From a virus: a stretch of DNA of 36,949 bases. Numbering within the stretch: the stretch's first letter is position 1; every line of letters starts with the position of its first letter. Under the pieces are notes generated by a model. That model saw nothing but the letters and a program-made list of their open reading frames with translations. It was not told the DNA's origin and did not search any database. Location of the stretch: positions 1 to 36,949 of the IMG/VR virus record IMGVR_UViG_3300023223_001813; one strand, given 5' to 3'. A program made the translations under genes and the position numbers. Positions 18,263-24,661 of the stretch are shown here, piece by piece.

Positions 18263-19787
18263 CTATTTTAACGGGTCCCAACTGGTCTTAACTTTGACCG
18301 GTTTCCGATTTTTCCGTTTATTTCTACCCTGAATGGCCTGATATTCGCCGGAACCAAGGCACAAATATCCAAGAGCATCACAGACATGGGAATATTTCCC
18401 TTTGTCGGGTTTGTCGGCGTATCTTTCGGACCCAACTACCTGCAGGCGTCTATAAACCCATTTCCCCGCTAAACCAGCTCTCAAAACCTTGCACCGCTTA
18501 TTGATCAAAATGCCTGGCTTCCCATCGATCAATCGCGTCATGGGCAACCGTGTACCCTCAATTCTTACTCCAATGGCATTCGTCTGCGCGCCCCTGATCG
18601 GAATTCCCTTTGATTTCATGTGGTTAAAGACCACAGTCTCATATATTTCATCCCTCTTAGATCCAGCCGGGTCCCCCCACCCGTGCTCAATTTCACGTTT
18701 CGGGAACAATTCCGCCATGGTCTTATTGATCTGATTGGTAAATTCTTCGACGCCCATTTCAAAACAAACAATTTCCGCATGGATAAGAATAACTCCCCGC
18801 GGATGACGCTGATAAATTAACGCAGACGGCGATAAAGTGCCGCCGCCAACATCTGCACCGATTCCTAAAGGAACGTTTTTCAATACAGGCAACTCTTCCA
18901 CCGACATCAAATCATCCTTATATTCAGGAATGACAGGCTTTCCATGGCCAACAACACCATATTTGGATTCGTAATAAACCCGAATACGTTCTCTGGTATT
19001 GAACGGCAATTTCTTTTCGTAATAGCGGGTAGGAAGGTTGGGGATATTCTCAGCCACAGGATTGACAACGTACTGTCTGCCTGCGGCTTGAATCACATCT
19101 TTAAATTGATGCGCATTTTTGGAAACATCTACAACAGCGCCCGGCTGGTTAAAAAACTTCAAAGACTTCATGATTTTTTCGCCAGAGGCATCTTCAGGAC
19201 CCCCAAATTCCCAACGATACATCCAATGATCCTCGTCCGGCGGGTTCGTATCCCCAAACATACACGGGCGCGAACACTCCACCCCATGCTTGTCCTCGGC
19301 ACGGTTCGGAAACCGACCCACACGATCCCAACCCGCTAAAATAATGTCCTCTTGAAACTCCCGCATCTCATTCCAAAAAAATATGCGAAACGTTCAACGA
19401 CAAAAGTTTCCTCACATCTTTCGGCTGGTCCATTGCCAAAAAAAATACTTCGCAATCCAACTCTCCAGGAATTTTAATGTGCTGCGATATCGGAGGCGTC
19501 CCGCCAATCAAACCAAAAACACCCTCAGGAAAATTCTCCTTCCAAGTCTGAATAGTCGTTGTCTTCAGCTCAGCATACGTGTTCCGCAAAACCACAGGCC
19601 GCGTATACCTAACACCATCATTAGGAGACCGCTCCTGTGCCATAGCAATTTGAAGAACTTTGAAAACTGAAGCGGTCGTCTTCCCAGACCCCACTGGACC
19701 CTTCACAATACAAACATCCGACAGGTCAAACATATAGTCAGCCAAAGTCGGAACATACTTGAAATCTAATGTCGGCATCCTAGCCAT
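18263..19787 (-). CDS. terL: Large terminase subunit, interrupted by a one-base frameshift
   Basis: Two frames, 19368-19787 and 18263-19366, give one terminase if one base of the T7 run (plus A run 19375-19381) is removed; the joined product is about 507 residues (T7 gp19 has 586) and reads SHIFWNEMREFQEDI across the joint. Residues 30-37 (GPVGSGKT) are the Walker A motif of the packaging ATPase. The C-terminal part has ADVGGGTLSPSALIYQ, fitting the first acidic residue of the RNaseH-fold nuclease, followed by other Asp-containing blocks (GWGDPAGSKRDE, SHVCDALGYL). Either a sequencing or replication slip in the homopolymer or a real +1 shift. A -1 shift at the U run would not reach the second frame. 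Confidence 0.88.
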
Positions 19788-19818
19788 AAAAAAATCCTAA
19801 AAAATATAATAAAAAACT

Positions 19819-20058
19819 TTAAAACAATATTTTAGCCAGGTTATCGCTGATTGCGATCAACTGAAAATATAATAAAAAATATCTACAAAAATAATGTAAA
19901 AAGCAACCTGCGAAAAAACTGAAATATTTGAGGGCTTGGGATATACGTACATAACGATCGCGAACTTCGGGGGGCCCTTTTCCTGAGAACGTTCTTGGAG
20001 AGAATTCGCGCATCCTTCTTAAGGATTTCTTAATCAATATCTTAGACAGGGAGCACAT
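19819..20058 (-). CDS. Possible small membrane protein between the terminase genes
   Basis: 79 codons starting one base after the small-terminase stop. The N-terminal half is basic (KILIKKSLRRMREF) and the C-terminal half very hydrophobic and aromatic (FAGCFLHYFCRYFLLYFQL). No homologue recognised, and the last third sits over a conserved hairpin (19836-19863), so the frame may be fortuitous. If it is not a gene, the 272 bases between the terminase genes hold only this hairpin and AT-rich sequence. Confidence 0.3.
   Translation of the reverse strand: MCSLSKILIKKSLRRMREFSPRTFSGKGPPEVRDRYVRISQALKYFSFFAGCFLHYFCRYFLLYFQLIAISDNLAKILF
19836..19863 (-). repeat. 28-nt hairpin element, copy 1
   Basis: Read on the minus strand, CAGTTGATCGCAATCAGCGA and the following 8 bases match 24 of 28 positions of an element at 24563-24590 on the plus strand. 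Two of the four differences keep a base pair (A-T here, C-G there), so the fold (5-bp ATCGC/GCGAT stem, AATCA loop, outer pairs) is conserved. Confidence 0.55.
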
Positions 20059-20059
20059 A

Positions 20060-20647
20060 CTATGCGTCGGCATTTTCCTGCGGGATTGCTTCTTTAAGAT
20101 GATGGTTAGGAATATCTTTAAGATGTTGTTTAAGTTTACCTTCGAGCTTGTCAGGCACACCCTTAAACATGATGCCTATGTAGGTATCACCCTTATCCTC
20201 GCCCGTATCCTTGAACAGTCCTCCAAGTTTGGCGAGCAACTCATTGCCCTTCAGAGCTTCAGATGCTTGGAAAGTATACGCAGGGACAATGTCACCGCTC
20301 GGTGTCTCAATCCAAACTTGATTACCTTTCTTATCCAAAACTTTAGCTTTTTGCATACACCTTAAGATAATCTCGCGCGTATTCTTAACAATTTCGTCCA
20401 GCTTAATGCCATTCCTATCGGCTGTCTCAGCCTGTCTATAGGCGATGTAAGTCTTGATCGCCTCATTTTTCATCAGTCTATTACCCTGATTATAAGCACT
20501 TCTAGAGCTGTATCCTGCGTTGCTTGCGGCTTCTGCTGAGCTTTTATTTTCAAGAATAGCATCAGCGAAACTTTGTCTTTTTGGAGAGAGCTTAGGTATT
20601 TTTGGAGCTTTTTTAGTCAATTCATTCATAATACCGAGCATTTTCAC
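20060..20647 (-). CDS. terS: Small terminase subunit
   Basis: 195 residues. N-terminal helix-turn-helix region LSPKRQSFADAILENKSS, AASNAGYSSRSAYNQGNRL is the classic small-terminase (Terminase_2-like) DNA-binding pattern. Then an oligomerisation helix and a mixed C-terminal tail. It recognises the packaging site and recruits the large subunit. Start uncertain: GTG at 20647 or the in-frame ATGs at 20641 and 20629, none with a strong Shine-Dalgarno. First gene of the late block. Confidence 0.85.
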   Translation of the reverse strand: MKMLGIMNELTKKAPKIPKLSPKRQSFADAILENKSSAEAASNAGYSSRSAYNQGNRLMKNEAIKTYIAYRQAETADRNGIKLDEIVKNTREIILRCMQKAKVLDKKGNQVWIETPSGDIVPAYTFQASEALKGNELLAKLGGLFKDTGEDKGDTYIGIMFKGVPDKLEGKLKQHLKDIPNHHLKEAIPQENADA

Positions 20648-20933
20648 TCATTTATTATGAATAATCAACCTCAAAAGAATGTTGGTGAGCAGTTTAGGAT
20701 AATCTTAGGATTTTATGTTATGAATTATCTTTGGGACTGAATGCAGTGGGCTATGATAAAGCTGGCGCTTTACAAGCCCTTAAACCTTCCTATGTTTTAC
20801 CATAGTTTTGAATAAAAGATTTGTGATTTTGTTAAATCATTGATATTAGGTTAGTTAAGCGCGAAGATTTTACTTGACACGTGGTTTTAAAAAGTACGGT
20901 TTTTTGACCATTTTGTGAAAGTTGTGGATTAAA
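20648..20933. promoter_or_regulatory. Gene-free region upstream of the late block
   Basis: No gene seen. It contains a two-tier hairpin (GGGCT 20748-20752 with AGCCC 20775-20779; inner AAAGC 20758-20762 with GCTTT 20767-20771), tandem TTAGGATAATC and TTAGGATTTTA units near 20690-20710, and a plus-strand TTGACA at 20874. A late promoter for the minus-strand terminase block is expected here but I cannot pin one down. Packaging (cos/pac) sites often lie near terS, so this is also a candidate for that. Confidence 0.4.
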
Positions 20934-21149
20934 TCAGACAGAGATTATCTTAATATTTTTTTCCATTTCTTTTTTCATTTTCACCAAAGTTTTTGGATCT
21001 GTGATTGTTTTCATAATTTCTTCCATTTCATTTCTATAATTCGCCGCCGCTTTCAAATTTTTAGCACGCCCTTCAGCCCGCAACTTTACAAATTTTTCAG
21101 CTAGTTCGACCAATTCATTCGTCATACTCATTACTTGAATGTTTTCCAT
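20934..21149 (-). CDS. Small coiled-coil protein
   Basis: 71 residues, almost all helical and charged (LVELAEKFVKLRAEGRAKNL). AAGGAG lies 7 bases before the start. No family recognised; it may bind a partner protein or nucleic acid. It is the last gene before the late block in the accessory operon. Confidence 0.55.
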   Translation of the reverse strand: MENIQVMSMTNELVELAEKFVKLRAEGRAKNLKAAANYRNEMEEIMKTITDPKTLVKMKKEMEKNIKIISV

Positions 21150-21193
21150 GATGTTCTCCTTTGTTAAATTTTGACCATTTTATCAATTTCGTT

Positions 21194-21604
21194 CTAATCG
21201 TGGCATGGGAAGGCTTCCGTTAATGCTGAAACTATCAAACCCGGTGAAGTTTTATGTAAATCATTCGGATTGGCAAATAAATGTTTTTCAATTATCATTA
21301 CCATTTGAACCGTCGTAACGGTTTTGGGGATACAATAATGGTCTAGATAGGGTAAATATTTAGCATGCGTTTCTAGCCCAAGAAACTCAAAAGATTTATC
21401 AATATACCATTGTTGGTAGGCTATGCCAGAAAACACTCCAGTAATATAACTTACGCACGCATTTTGATCGCTGATCACTTTACTACTACAAATATTCAAT
21501 AACCCGTTTCCTGTGTGTAGATTATACCCCTCAGCGGGTGCTTTTCCACTCCCTAGCCAAAAGACAAAAAAGCAAATCGCAGAGATGGCCATCTTTTTAT
21601 TCAT
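21194..21604 (-). CDS. Rap1a/Tai-like secreted protein
   Basis: 136 residues with a signal peptide (KK, then AISAICFFVFWLGSG, cut near APA-EG). The mature part has the Rap1a/Tai plan: NGLLNIC, then ACVSYITGVFSG, then YCIPKTVTTVQMVMIIEKHL, NPNDLH, and a final ALTEAFPC. Cysteines are spaced as in that family, whose founders (Serratia) neutralise T6SS amidase effectors in the periplasm. On a prophage it could protect the lysogen from rival bacteria or modulate a cell-wall amidase. Family resemblance is good; the substrate is unknown. GGAGG precedes the ATG. Confidence 0.75.
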   Translation of the reverse strand: MNKKMAISAICFFVFWLGSGKAPAEGYNLHTGNGLLNICSSKVISDQNACVSYITGVFSGIAYQQWYIDKSFEFLGLETHAKYLPYLDHYCIPKTVTTVQMVMIIEKHLFANPNDLHKTSPGLIVSALTEAFPCHD

Positions 21605-21605
21605 T

Positions 21606-21815
21606 TTATTTGCCTCCTTTTACATATAAATGGAATGATGGATCATCATATTGCATGCAAGCCTGGATAAATCCAAGCCAGTCGCAATCGCACGCCGATT
21701 CATAGCAGAGCTTAGAAACTATCAACTTCCAAGTAAATTGAAAGTTTTTATCTTCGCGGATTTTGTTTCCGCATTCCAAAAGCCACGCCTTAACCTCCGG
21801 CTCGTCAATGATCAT
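21606..21815 (-). CDS. Small Cys/Trp-rich hypothetical protein
   Basis: 69 residues with a CDCDW cluster and acidic N-terminus (MIIDEPEVKAWLLECG). Overlaps the Arc-like regulator gene by 11 bases and is followed after one base by the Rap1a-like gene, so all three are co-transcribed from the 22.1 kb promoter. Not recognised. Confidence 0.5.
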   Translation of the reverse strand: MIIDEPEVKAWLLECGNKIREDKNFQFTWKLIVSKLCYESACDCDWLGFIQACMQYDDPSFHLYVKGGK

Positions 21816-22032
21816 CTGACTTTAATCCCTCCATTTTTTCGTAGCCTCCAACGATTTCATATAGAAAATCAATAATTTGTGCGTTCCTGTTGCGCCTCTC
21901 TGCTGTCGCTATCCTGTTAATTCTTTCCAACAATGGGAGAGGGATTTCAAGCTGCACTCTAAATTTCCCCACAGACTCTAAATGTTGTGCTGTTCTATCC
22001 CTGACAATAGTTTTTACTTCATTGTTTTCCAT
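21805..22032 (-). CDS. Arc/MetJ-type ribbon-helix-helix regulator
   Basis: 75 residues from the ATG at 22032, which has AAGGA 7 bases upstream. KFRVQLEIPLPLLERINRIA followed by ERRNRNAQIIDFLYEIV is the ribbon (alternating polar residues) and two helices of Arc-type repressors, with RN..Q..I as in phage Arc. It sits next to a divergent promoter with paired TAGTAATTT half-sites, so autorepression and control of the plus-strand genes at 22255-22740 is likely. Confidence 0.78.
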   Translation of the reverse strand: MENNEVKTIVRDRTAQHLESVGKFRVQLEIPLPLLERINRIATAERRNRNAQIIDFLYEIVGGYEKMEGLKSDDH

Positions 22033-22049
22033 AACGTTATCCTTCAAAC

Positions 22050-22123
22050 ACTAATCCGTTAGTAATTTATTATTGTCATTTTAGTGTTTTCCTATTGACA
22101 AGTCAATAAGAAATTACTATATT
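22050..22123. promoter_or_regulatory. Back-to-back sigma70 promoters with paired operators
   Basis: Plus strand: TTGACA (22095-22100), 17 bases, TATATT (22118-22123). Minus strand: TTGACT (plus 22101-22106), 17 bases, TAAAAT (plus 22078-22083). The two -35 boxes abut. TAGTAATTT (22060-22068) and its inverse AAATTACTA (22111-22119) lie downstream of one -10 and over the other, and ACTAA-TCCG-TTAGT (22050-22063) is a further dyad, all suited to a ribbon-helix-helix repressor. Confidence 0.8.
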
Positions 22124-22130
22124 GCTCTTA

Positions 22131-22240
22131 CCATGAGCGGACACTCAATACTACATTCATACTCGTCCATCCTTCGCAGCCAGAGCTTGTCCGCTCATGG
22201 CGTGTCATTTATTTGGCACTGCGGAGGGTGGGCTTTTTTT
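22131..22240 (+). ncRNA. Leader RNA with two interlocked helices ending in a U7 tract
   Basis: Begins at the expected start of the 22118 promoter. Helix a: CCATGAGCGGACA (22131-22143) with TGTCCGCTCATGG (22188-22200), 13 perfect pairs. Helix b: GTCCATCCTTCGCAG (22165-22179) with CTGCGGAGGGTGGGC (22219-22233), 15 pairs including three G-U, followed at once by T7 (22234-22240). The arms alternate a, b, a', b', so the helices form a pseudoknot or exclude each other. Helix b plus U7 looks like an intrinsic terminator just before the Shine-Dalgarno of the next gene. It may be an attenuator or a stand-alone small RNA. Confidence 0.6.
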
Positions 22241-22254
22241 ATTGGAGAAATATC

Positions 22255-22413
22255 ATGAACGAGTTAGAAAGTTTGGCGTCATCACTTGAGACAGACTATA
22301 CGCCAACCGACAACGACCTAGATGATATCGAAAGAATGATCGAACAAGGATTTTTAGAAGGCGAAGTAGATTCCTACTGGGATGAAAAAGAATTCGCTTT
22401 AGAACTCGTTTAA
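22255..22413 (+). CDS. Very acidic small protein, possible DNA mimic
   Basis: 52 residues from the ATG with GGAGAAA upstream. Contains 17 Asp/Glu and only 2 basic residues (net about -15), for example DNDLDDIERMIEQGF. First gene after a strong promoter and structured leader. Size and charge recall early phage proteins that mimic DNA or block host nucleases, such as T7 Ocr or some anti-CRISPRs, but there is no sequence match I can name. An antitoxin-like role is another option. Confidence 0.6.
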   Translation: MNELESLASSLETDYTPTDNDLDDIERMIEQGFLEGEVDSYWDEKEFALELV

Positions 22414-22430
22414 ATAAAAGGGGGTGTTGA

Positions 22431-22631
22431 ATGAAGAAGTTTAAAATTCTACATAAAGGAACTTTTAAAGGCGCTCAACCTGTACTCAGTAACATTGAGG
22501 CTTCATCTTGGTTCGATGCAATATTTTCACTTCAAATGGATCACGGCAAACACAGAGAAATATTAAAAATAAGTCCACTGATTAAAAAGAAAAGACTAGA
22601 ACACTATGAAAGGGGATTTTCTAATGAATAA
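22431..22631 (+). CDS. Small hypothetical protein
   Basis: 66 residues, basic, with ASSWFDAIFSLQMDHG in the middle and a KKKRLEHYERG end. GGGGGTG lies 7 bases before the start. Second gene of the plus-strand trio; its stop overlaps the next start. Not recognised. Confidence 0.5.
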   Translation: MKKFKILHKGTFKGAQPVLSNIEASSWFDAIFSLQMDHGKHREILKISPLIKKKRLEHYERGFSNE

Positions 22632-22740
22632 AAAAACAAGATTATGCAAAGAAATCTTTTCACAGCTTCGACTGCTCTATTGGATGGTCACATTTAATTT
22701 AGCCTTTACAATCGGGCTCTTATGGAAAATATTTTCCTAG
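22624..22740 (+). CDS. 38-residue single-span membrane protein
   Basis: Starts inside the end of the preceding gene (8-base overlap). Basic N-terminus (MNKKTRLCKEIFSQLR) followed by one hydrophobic span (LLYWMVTFNLAFTIGLLW). The coupling supports expression. Candidates for its role are superinfection exclusion or membrane signalling, but this is a guess from topology. Confidence 0.45.
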   Translation: MNKKTRLCKEIFSQLRLLYWMVTFNLAFTIGLLWKIFS

Positions 22741-22750
22741 TTAAGGGGTC

Positions 22751-22792
22751 CTTTTTGCACCTCCAGGCGGTCTTTTAGCACCTCCAGGCGGT
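22751..22792. repeat. Two tandem 21-bp repeats
   Basis: GCACCTCCAGGCGGTCTT occurs at 22757-22774 and 22778-22795, within units of 21 bases. Each carries CACCTCC, identical to part of the 16S rRNA anti-Shine-Dalgarno tail, and T-rich stretches precede each unit. They close the plus-strand trio and may act in termination or translation control. Confidence 0.5.
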
Positions 22793-22808
22793 CTTAAATC
22801 GAATAGGG

Positions 22809-23016
22809 TTTAGCGAAGCCGTCAACTTGTTATTAATGAATGGTTTAAGGTTATTTGACGCTAAAAATTGTGGTAGTTTACGAAATGGCTTCCCCAGTTG
22901 TGCGTGTACCAAAGACCCGACCCTAGGACGTGGCCGTGTCACTTCACTAGAAGTGCCTTTATCGCCACGGTGCGTAGGGAGAAAGGTCTACGCAGTCCCC
23001 GAAGGGCCACACGTCC
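22809..23016 (-). ncRNA. Candidate structured RNA, strand uncertain (minus favoured)
   Basis: About 210 bases with no convincing gene and dense complementarity. Part A: TTTAG (22809) with CTAAA (22861) and CGTCAA (22820) with TTGACG (22855). Part B is a closed domain: GGACGT (22926-22931) with ACGTCC (23011-23016), CACTTC (22940) with GAAGTG (22950), TGCGTAG (22971-22977) with CTACGCA (22988-22994), and a CCC/GGG hairpin at 22998-23006 that on the minus strand reads C(UUCG)G, an extra-stable tetraloop. It matches no RNA class I know. Confidence 0.45.
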
Positions 23017-23078
23017 GTAATATTTAATTCAGGCCGGGCCTCCTGCTCTGGGTTCCCTCCACGCAAATCCAATCTGCT

Positions 23079-23444
23079 TTACCGCGAATCCGTAATTATC
23101 TCAAATTGTTTACCAGATTTTTTAATTTTTTCAACCGTATCCATGCATCCGCGAGATTTTCCATCCCAAAAACAAAATAGAAATTCACTCTCACGAGCAA
23201 TGATGGTATTTCTTAAAAATCCTGCCGTTTTGCCGTGAAGCTCCCAGTCTGGGAGATAGACCTCTATAGCTATTTTTTTCCATTGAGCGAATTCTTCTGC
23301 AAGCTTGTCTGCCCCTTTCGCGCCACCGCTTATTAAAATAATATCCTCCCATTTTAATCGGTGCTTAGAGACATACGACTCTATAGTTCTAGCCATGAGC
23401 TTCGCATTGGTCCAAGTTCTGCTTCCAACAATTCCTATTTTCAT
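23079..23444 (-). CDS. SLOG-domain protein (YspA/DprA-like Rossmann fold)
   Basis: 121 residues. MKIGIVGSRTWTN at the start, then ILISGGAKGADKLAEEFA, then the LHGKTAGFLRNTIIA helix region. The GSR...SGG.KGAD pattern is the signature of cpYpsA-related SLOG proteins, which bind nucleotides or nucleotide-derived ligands. They are common on phages; roles in NAD/ADP-ribose signalling or defence have been proposed for relatives, but none is demonstrable here. Four bases separate it from the DUF1353 gene. Confidence 0.82.
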   Translation of the reverse strand: MKIGIVGSRTWTNAKLMARTIESYVSKHRLKWEDIILISGGAKGADKLAEEFAQWKKIAIEVYLPDWELHGKTAGFLRNTIIARESEFLFCFWDGKSRGCMDTVEKIKKSGKQFEIITDSR

Positions 23445-23448
23445 AATT

Positions 23449-23886
23449 TTATGGAGCCTCTATCAATTTCCTTGGAGTATGGGCGGACGCACCGCCAAAC
23501 CATCGTACAGATTTATAAACGTACCACGCTCTCAACCTGCTCATACCATCCTCTAAACAAATTTCTCTCAACAAGTCATCCGAATACTTCCTCCACTCAT
23601 CTTCGGCTAAATACCCTTCTCTGATGAGCTGGTACAAGGCATCGTGGAGCAAGGAGCCGCGCATAAAGTTTTTAGTGTCAATCGTAGGACCACTCGGTCC
23701 ATCCCAGCAATAACCGCAGCGAATACGCAATAACCCATTTTTAGACAAAGACAAATACCGGCCTTTACAAATTCTTTTTAGTGGAAATTTCTTTAACTGG
23801 TATTTGCCGAGCCCGATAGAATACTCTTTATAAAGCTGGTATTTAAAACCACTTTTGTATTTAATAATATGACGAAACTGGTTCAT
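23449..23886 (-). CDS. DUF1353 family protein
   Basis: 145 residues. YCWDGPSGPTIDTKNFMRGS followed by LLHDALYQLIREG is the central DUF1353 motif: Trp-Asp-Gly, then Asp and a His-Asp pair. The conserved polar residues suggest an enzyme, possibly metal-dependent, of unknown substrate. It is often carried by phages near lysis or accessory genes. A TM-less, cytoplasmic protein by appearance. Confidence 0.8.
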   Translation of the reverse strand: MNQFRHIIKYKSGFKYQLYKEYSIGLGKYQLKKFPLKRICKGRYLSLSKNGLLRIRCGYCWDGPSGPTIDTKNFMRGSLLHDALYQLIREGYLAEDEWRKYSDDLLREICLEDGMSRLRAWYVYKSVRWFGGASAHTPRKLIEAP

Positions 23887-23905
23887 TTTTCCTTAAAATT
23901 AAAAA

Positions 23906-24001
23906 TTATGGGGTGTAGAAATCAATAACTGTAGAAATTAGAGAACCAACCAGAAATAATCCAACCCCCACAAATATTAAATTTTTAACATTCATTCCCA
24001 T
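23906..24001 (-). CDS. 31-residue membrane peptide
   Basis: Reads MGMNVKNLIFVGVGLFLVGS then LISTVIDFYTP. GGAGAATTGAG precedes the ATG, a good Shine-Dalgarno. One transmembrane span with almost no soluble part. Sits between the tRNA and the DUF1353 gene. Not recognised. Confidence 0.45.
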   Translation of the reverse strand: MGMNVKNLIFVGVGLFLVGSLISTVIDFYTP

Positions 24002-24024
24002 CTCAATTCTCCTTTTCCGGTTAA

Positions 24025-24099
24025 TACGCCTGGCGGGACTCGAACCCGCAACCATACGGAGTAGAAATCCGATAAGCTATCCAGTTGCTTCACAGGCGT
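24025..24099 (-). tRNA. tRNA-Arg (anticodon UCU)
   Basis: A cloverleaf folds on the minus strand: acceptor ACGCCTG/CAGGCGT (7 bp), D stem AAGC/GCTT, anticodon loop TTTCTAC giving UCU, T stem and loop GCGGG-TTCGAGT-CCCGC. The anticodon stem has one T-T mismatch at its base. CCA is not encoded. UCU decodes AGA, a codon often rare in hosts, so it may aid phage translation. It is 560 bases from the attP but is complete and distinct from the tRNA-Asp fragment there. Confidence 0.88.
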
Positions 24100-24126
24100 T
24101 CATTTCTCCCTTAAAAACTTTTACCA

Positions 24127-24242
24127 CATTTTAAACCACATTCGACCATGACGCCTACCGGGCGGAAAACGACTTGTCGAAGCCCATTTAAACCACTTTA
24201 AACCATGATGTCCACCGGGCGGAAAACAGATTCGTCGAACCC
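24127..24242. repeat. Two-copy 58-bp tandem repeat
   Basis: Copies at 24127-24184 and 24185-24242 share CATTTTAAACCAC-like starts, ACCATGA, then CACCGGGCGGAAAAC/TACCGGGCGGAAAAC and GTCGAA near the end. No gene covers them. They lie between the tRNA and the lipoprotein gene; could be protein-binding iterons, a relic of duplication, or part of an origin. Confidence 0.6.
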
Positions 24243-24258
24243 GCTCGAATAGGTCATT

Positions 24259-24507
24259 TCACACTTGCGGCTCTTTATCAAAGCATTGAAGTCCTACTGC
24301 TGCAAGGTTATCCAAGGCAAATAATACACAGGTTTTCCCTTTATGAGATTTTGGAGTAAATTCATAAATTTCACTGTTTGCTCCCCAGGTATCAATCTCA
24401 TAAGCATAGTCTGGCGTCACAAGAGGATTCGTTGTTGGAGTGGTCATTGCACCATCCCTACAGCCTATTAATAAAAAAATAGTGGCAACAATAAATATAT
24501 ATTTCAT
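24259..24507 (-). CDS. Small lipoprotein
   Basis: 82 residues with a lipoprotein signal: MKYIFIVATIFLLIGC, lipobox LIGC, Cys16 as the acylated residue. The mature part has two more cysteines that could pair (KTCVLFA and LQCFD). GGAGAAATGGA precedes the start. A lysogeny-expressed or lysis-associated surface lipoprotein is likely; nothing identifies it further. Confidence 0.6.
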   Translation of the reverse strand: MKYIFIVATIFLLIGCRDGAMTTPTTNPLVTPDYAYEIDTWGANSEIYEFTPKSHKGKTCVLFALDNLAAVGLQCFDKEPQV

Positions 24508-24528
24508 TCCATTTCTCCATTCAAAAAG

Positions 24529-24550
24529 TTAGAGGATTCTTAGAGGGTTC
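24529..24550 (+). promoter_or_regulatory. Arm-type integrase site, left copy
   Basis: Two tandem 11-mers, TTAGAGGATTC and TTAGAGGGTTC. The same 20-base pattern TTAGAGGRTTCTTAGAGGGT recurs in the same orientation at 24756-24775 on the other side of the tRNA-Asp fragment. Paired arm sites flanking a core are expected for tyrosine integrases. Confidence 0.6.
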
Positions 24551-24558
24551 GCCCTCCA

Positions 24559-24593
24559 TATCCAGTTGCTCGCAATCAGCGAGGAACTGGATA
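24559..24593 (+). repeat. 28-nt hairpin element, copy 2 (in a 35-nt stem-loop)
   Basis: TATCCAGTT (24559-24567) pairs with AACTGGATA (24585-24593), then a G-G mismatch, then CTCGC/GCGAG around an AATCA loop. Positions 24563-24590 match the minus-strand element at 19836-19863. Its first 12 bases (TATCCAGTTGCT) also occur in the D arm region of the tRNA-Arg gene (24078-24089). Confidence 0.55.
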
Positions 24594-24661
24594 CCATCTT
24601 GTTTTTAAAGTGTTTTACGCAAAACACAGGGCACTCAAACCGGTTATTATTCGTTTTTCCT

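Noticed and set aside
19368-19382. Classic -1 ribosomal slippage at U UUU UUG in the terminase gene
   Set aside because: A -1 shift leads to a third frame; the second half needs +1 (or loss of one T).
22827-23027. 66-codon plus-strand frame
   Set aside because: It covers a densely self-complementary region, has no ribosome site, and its codons follow the RNA pairing.
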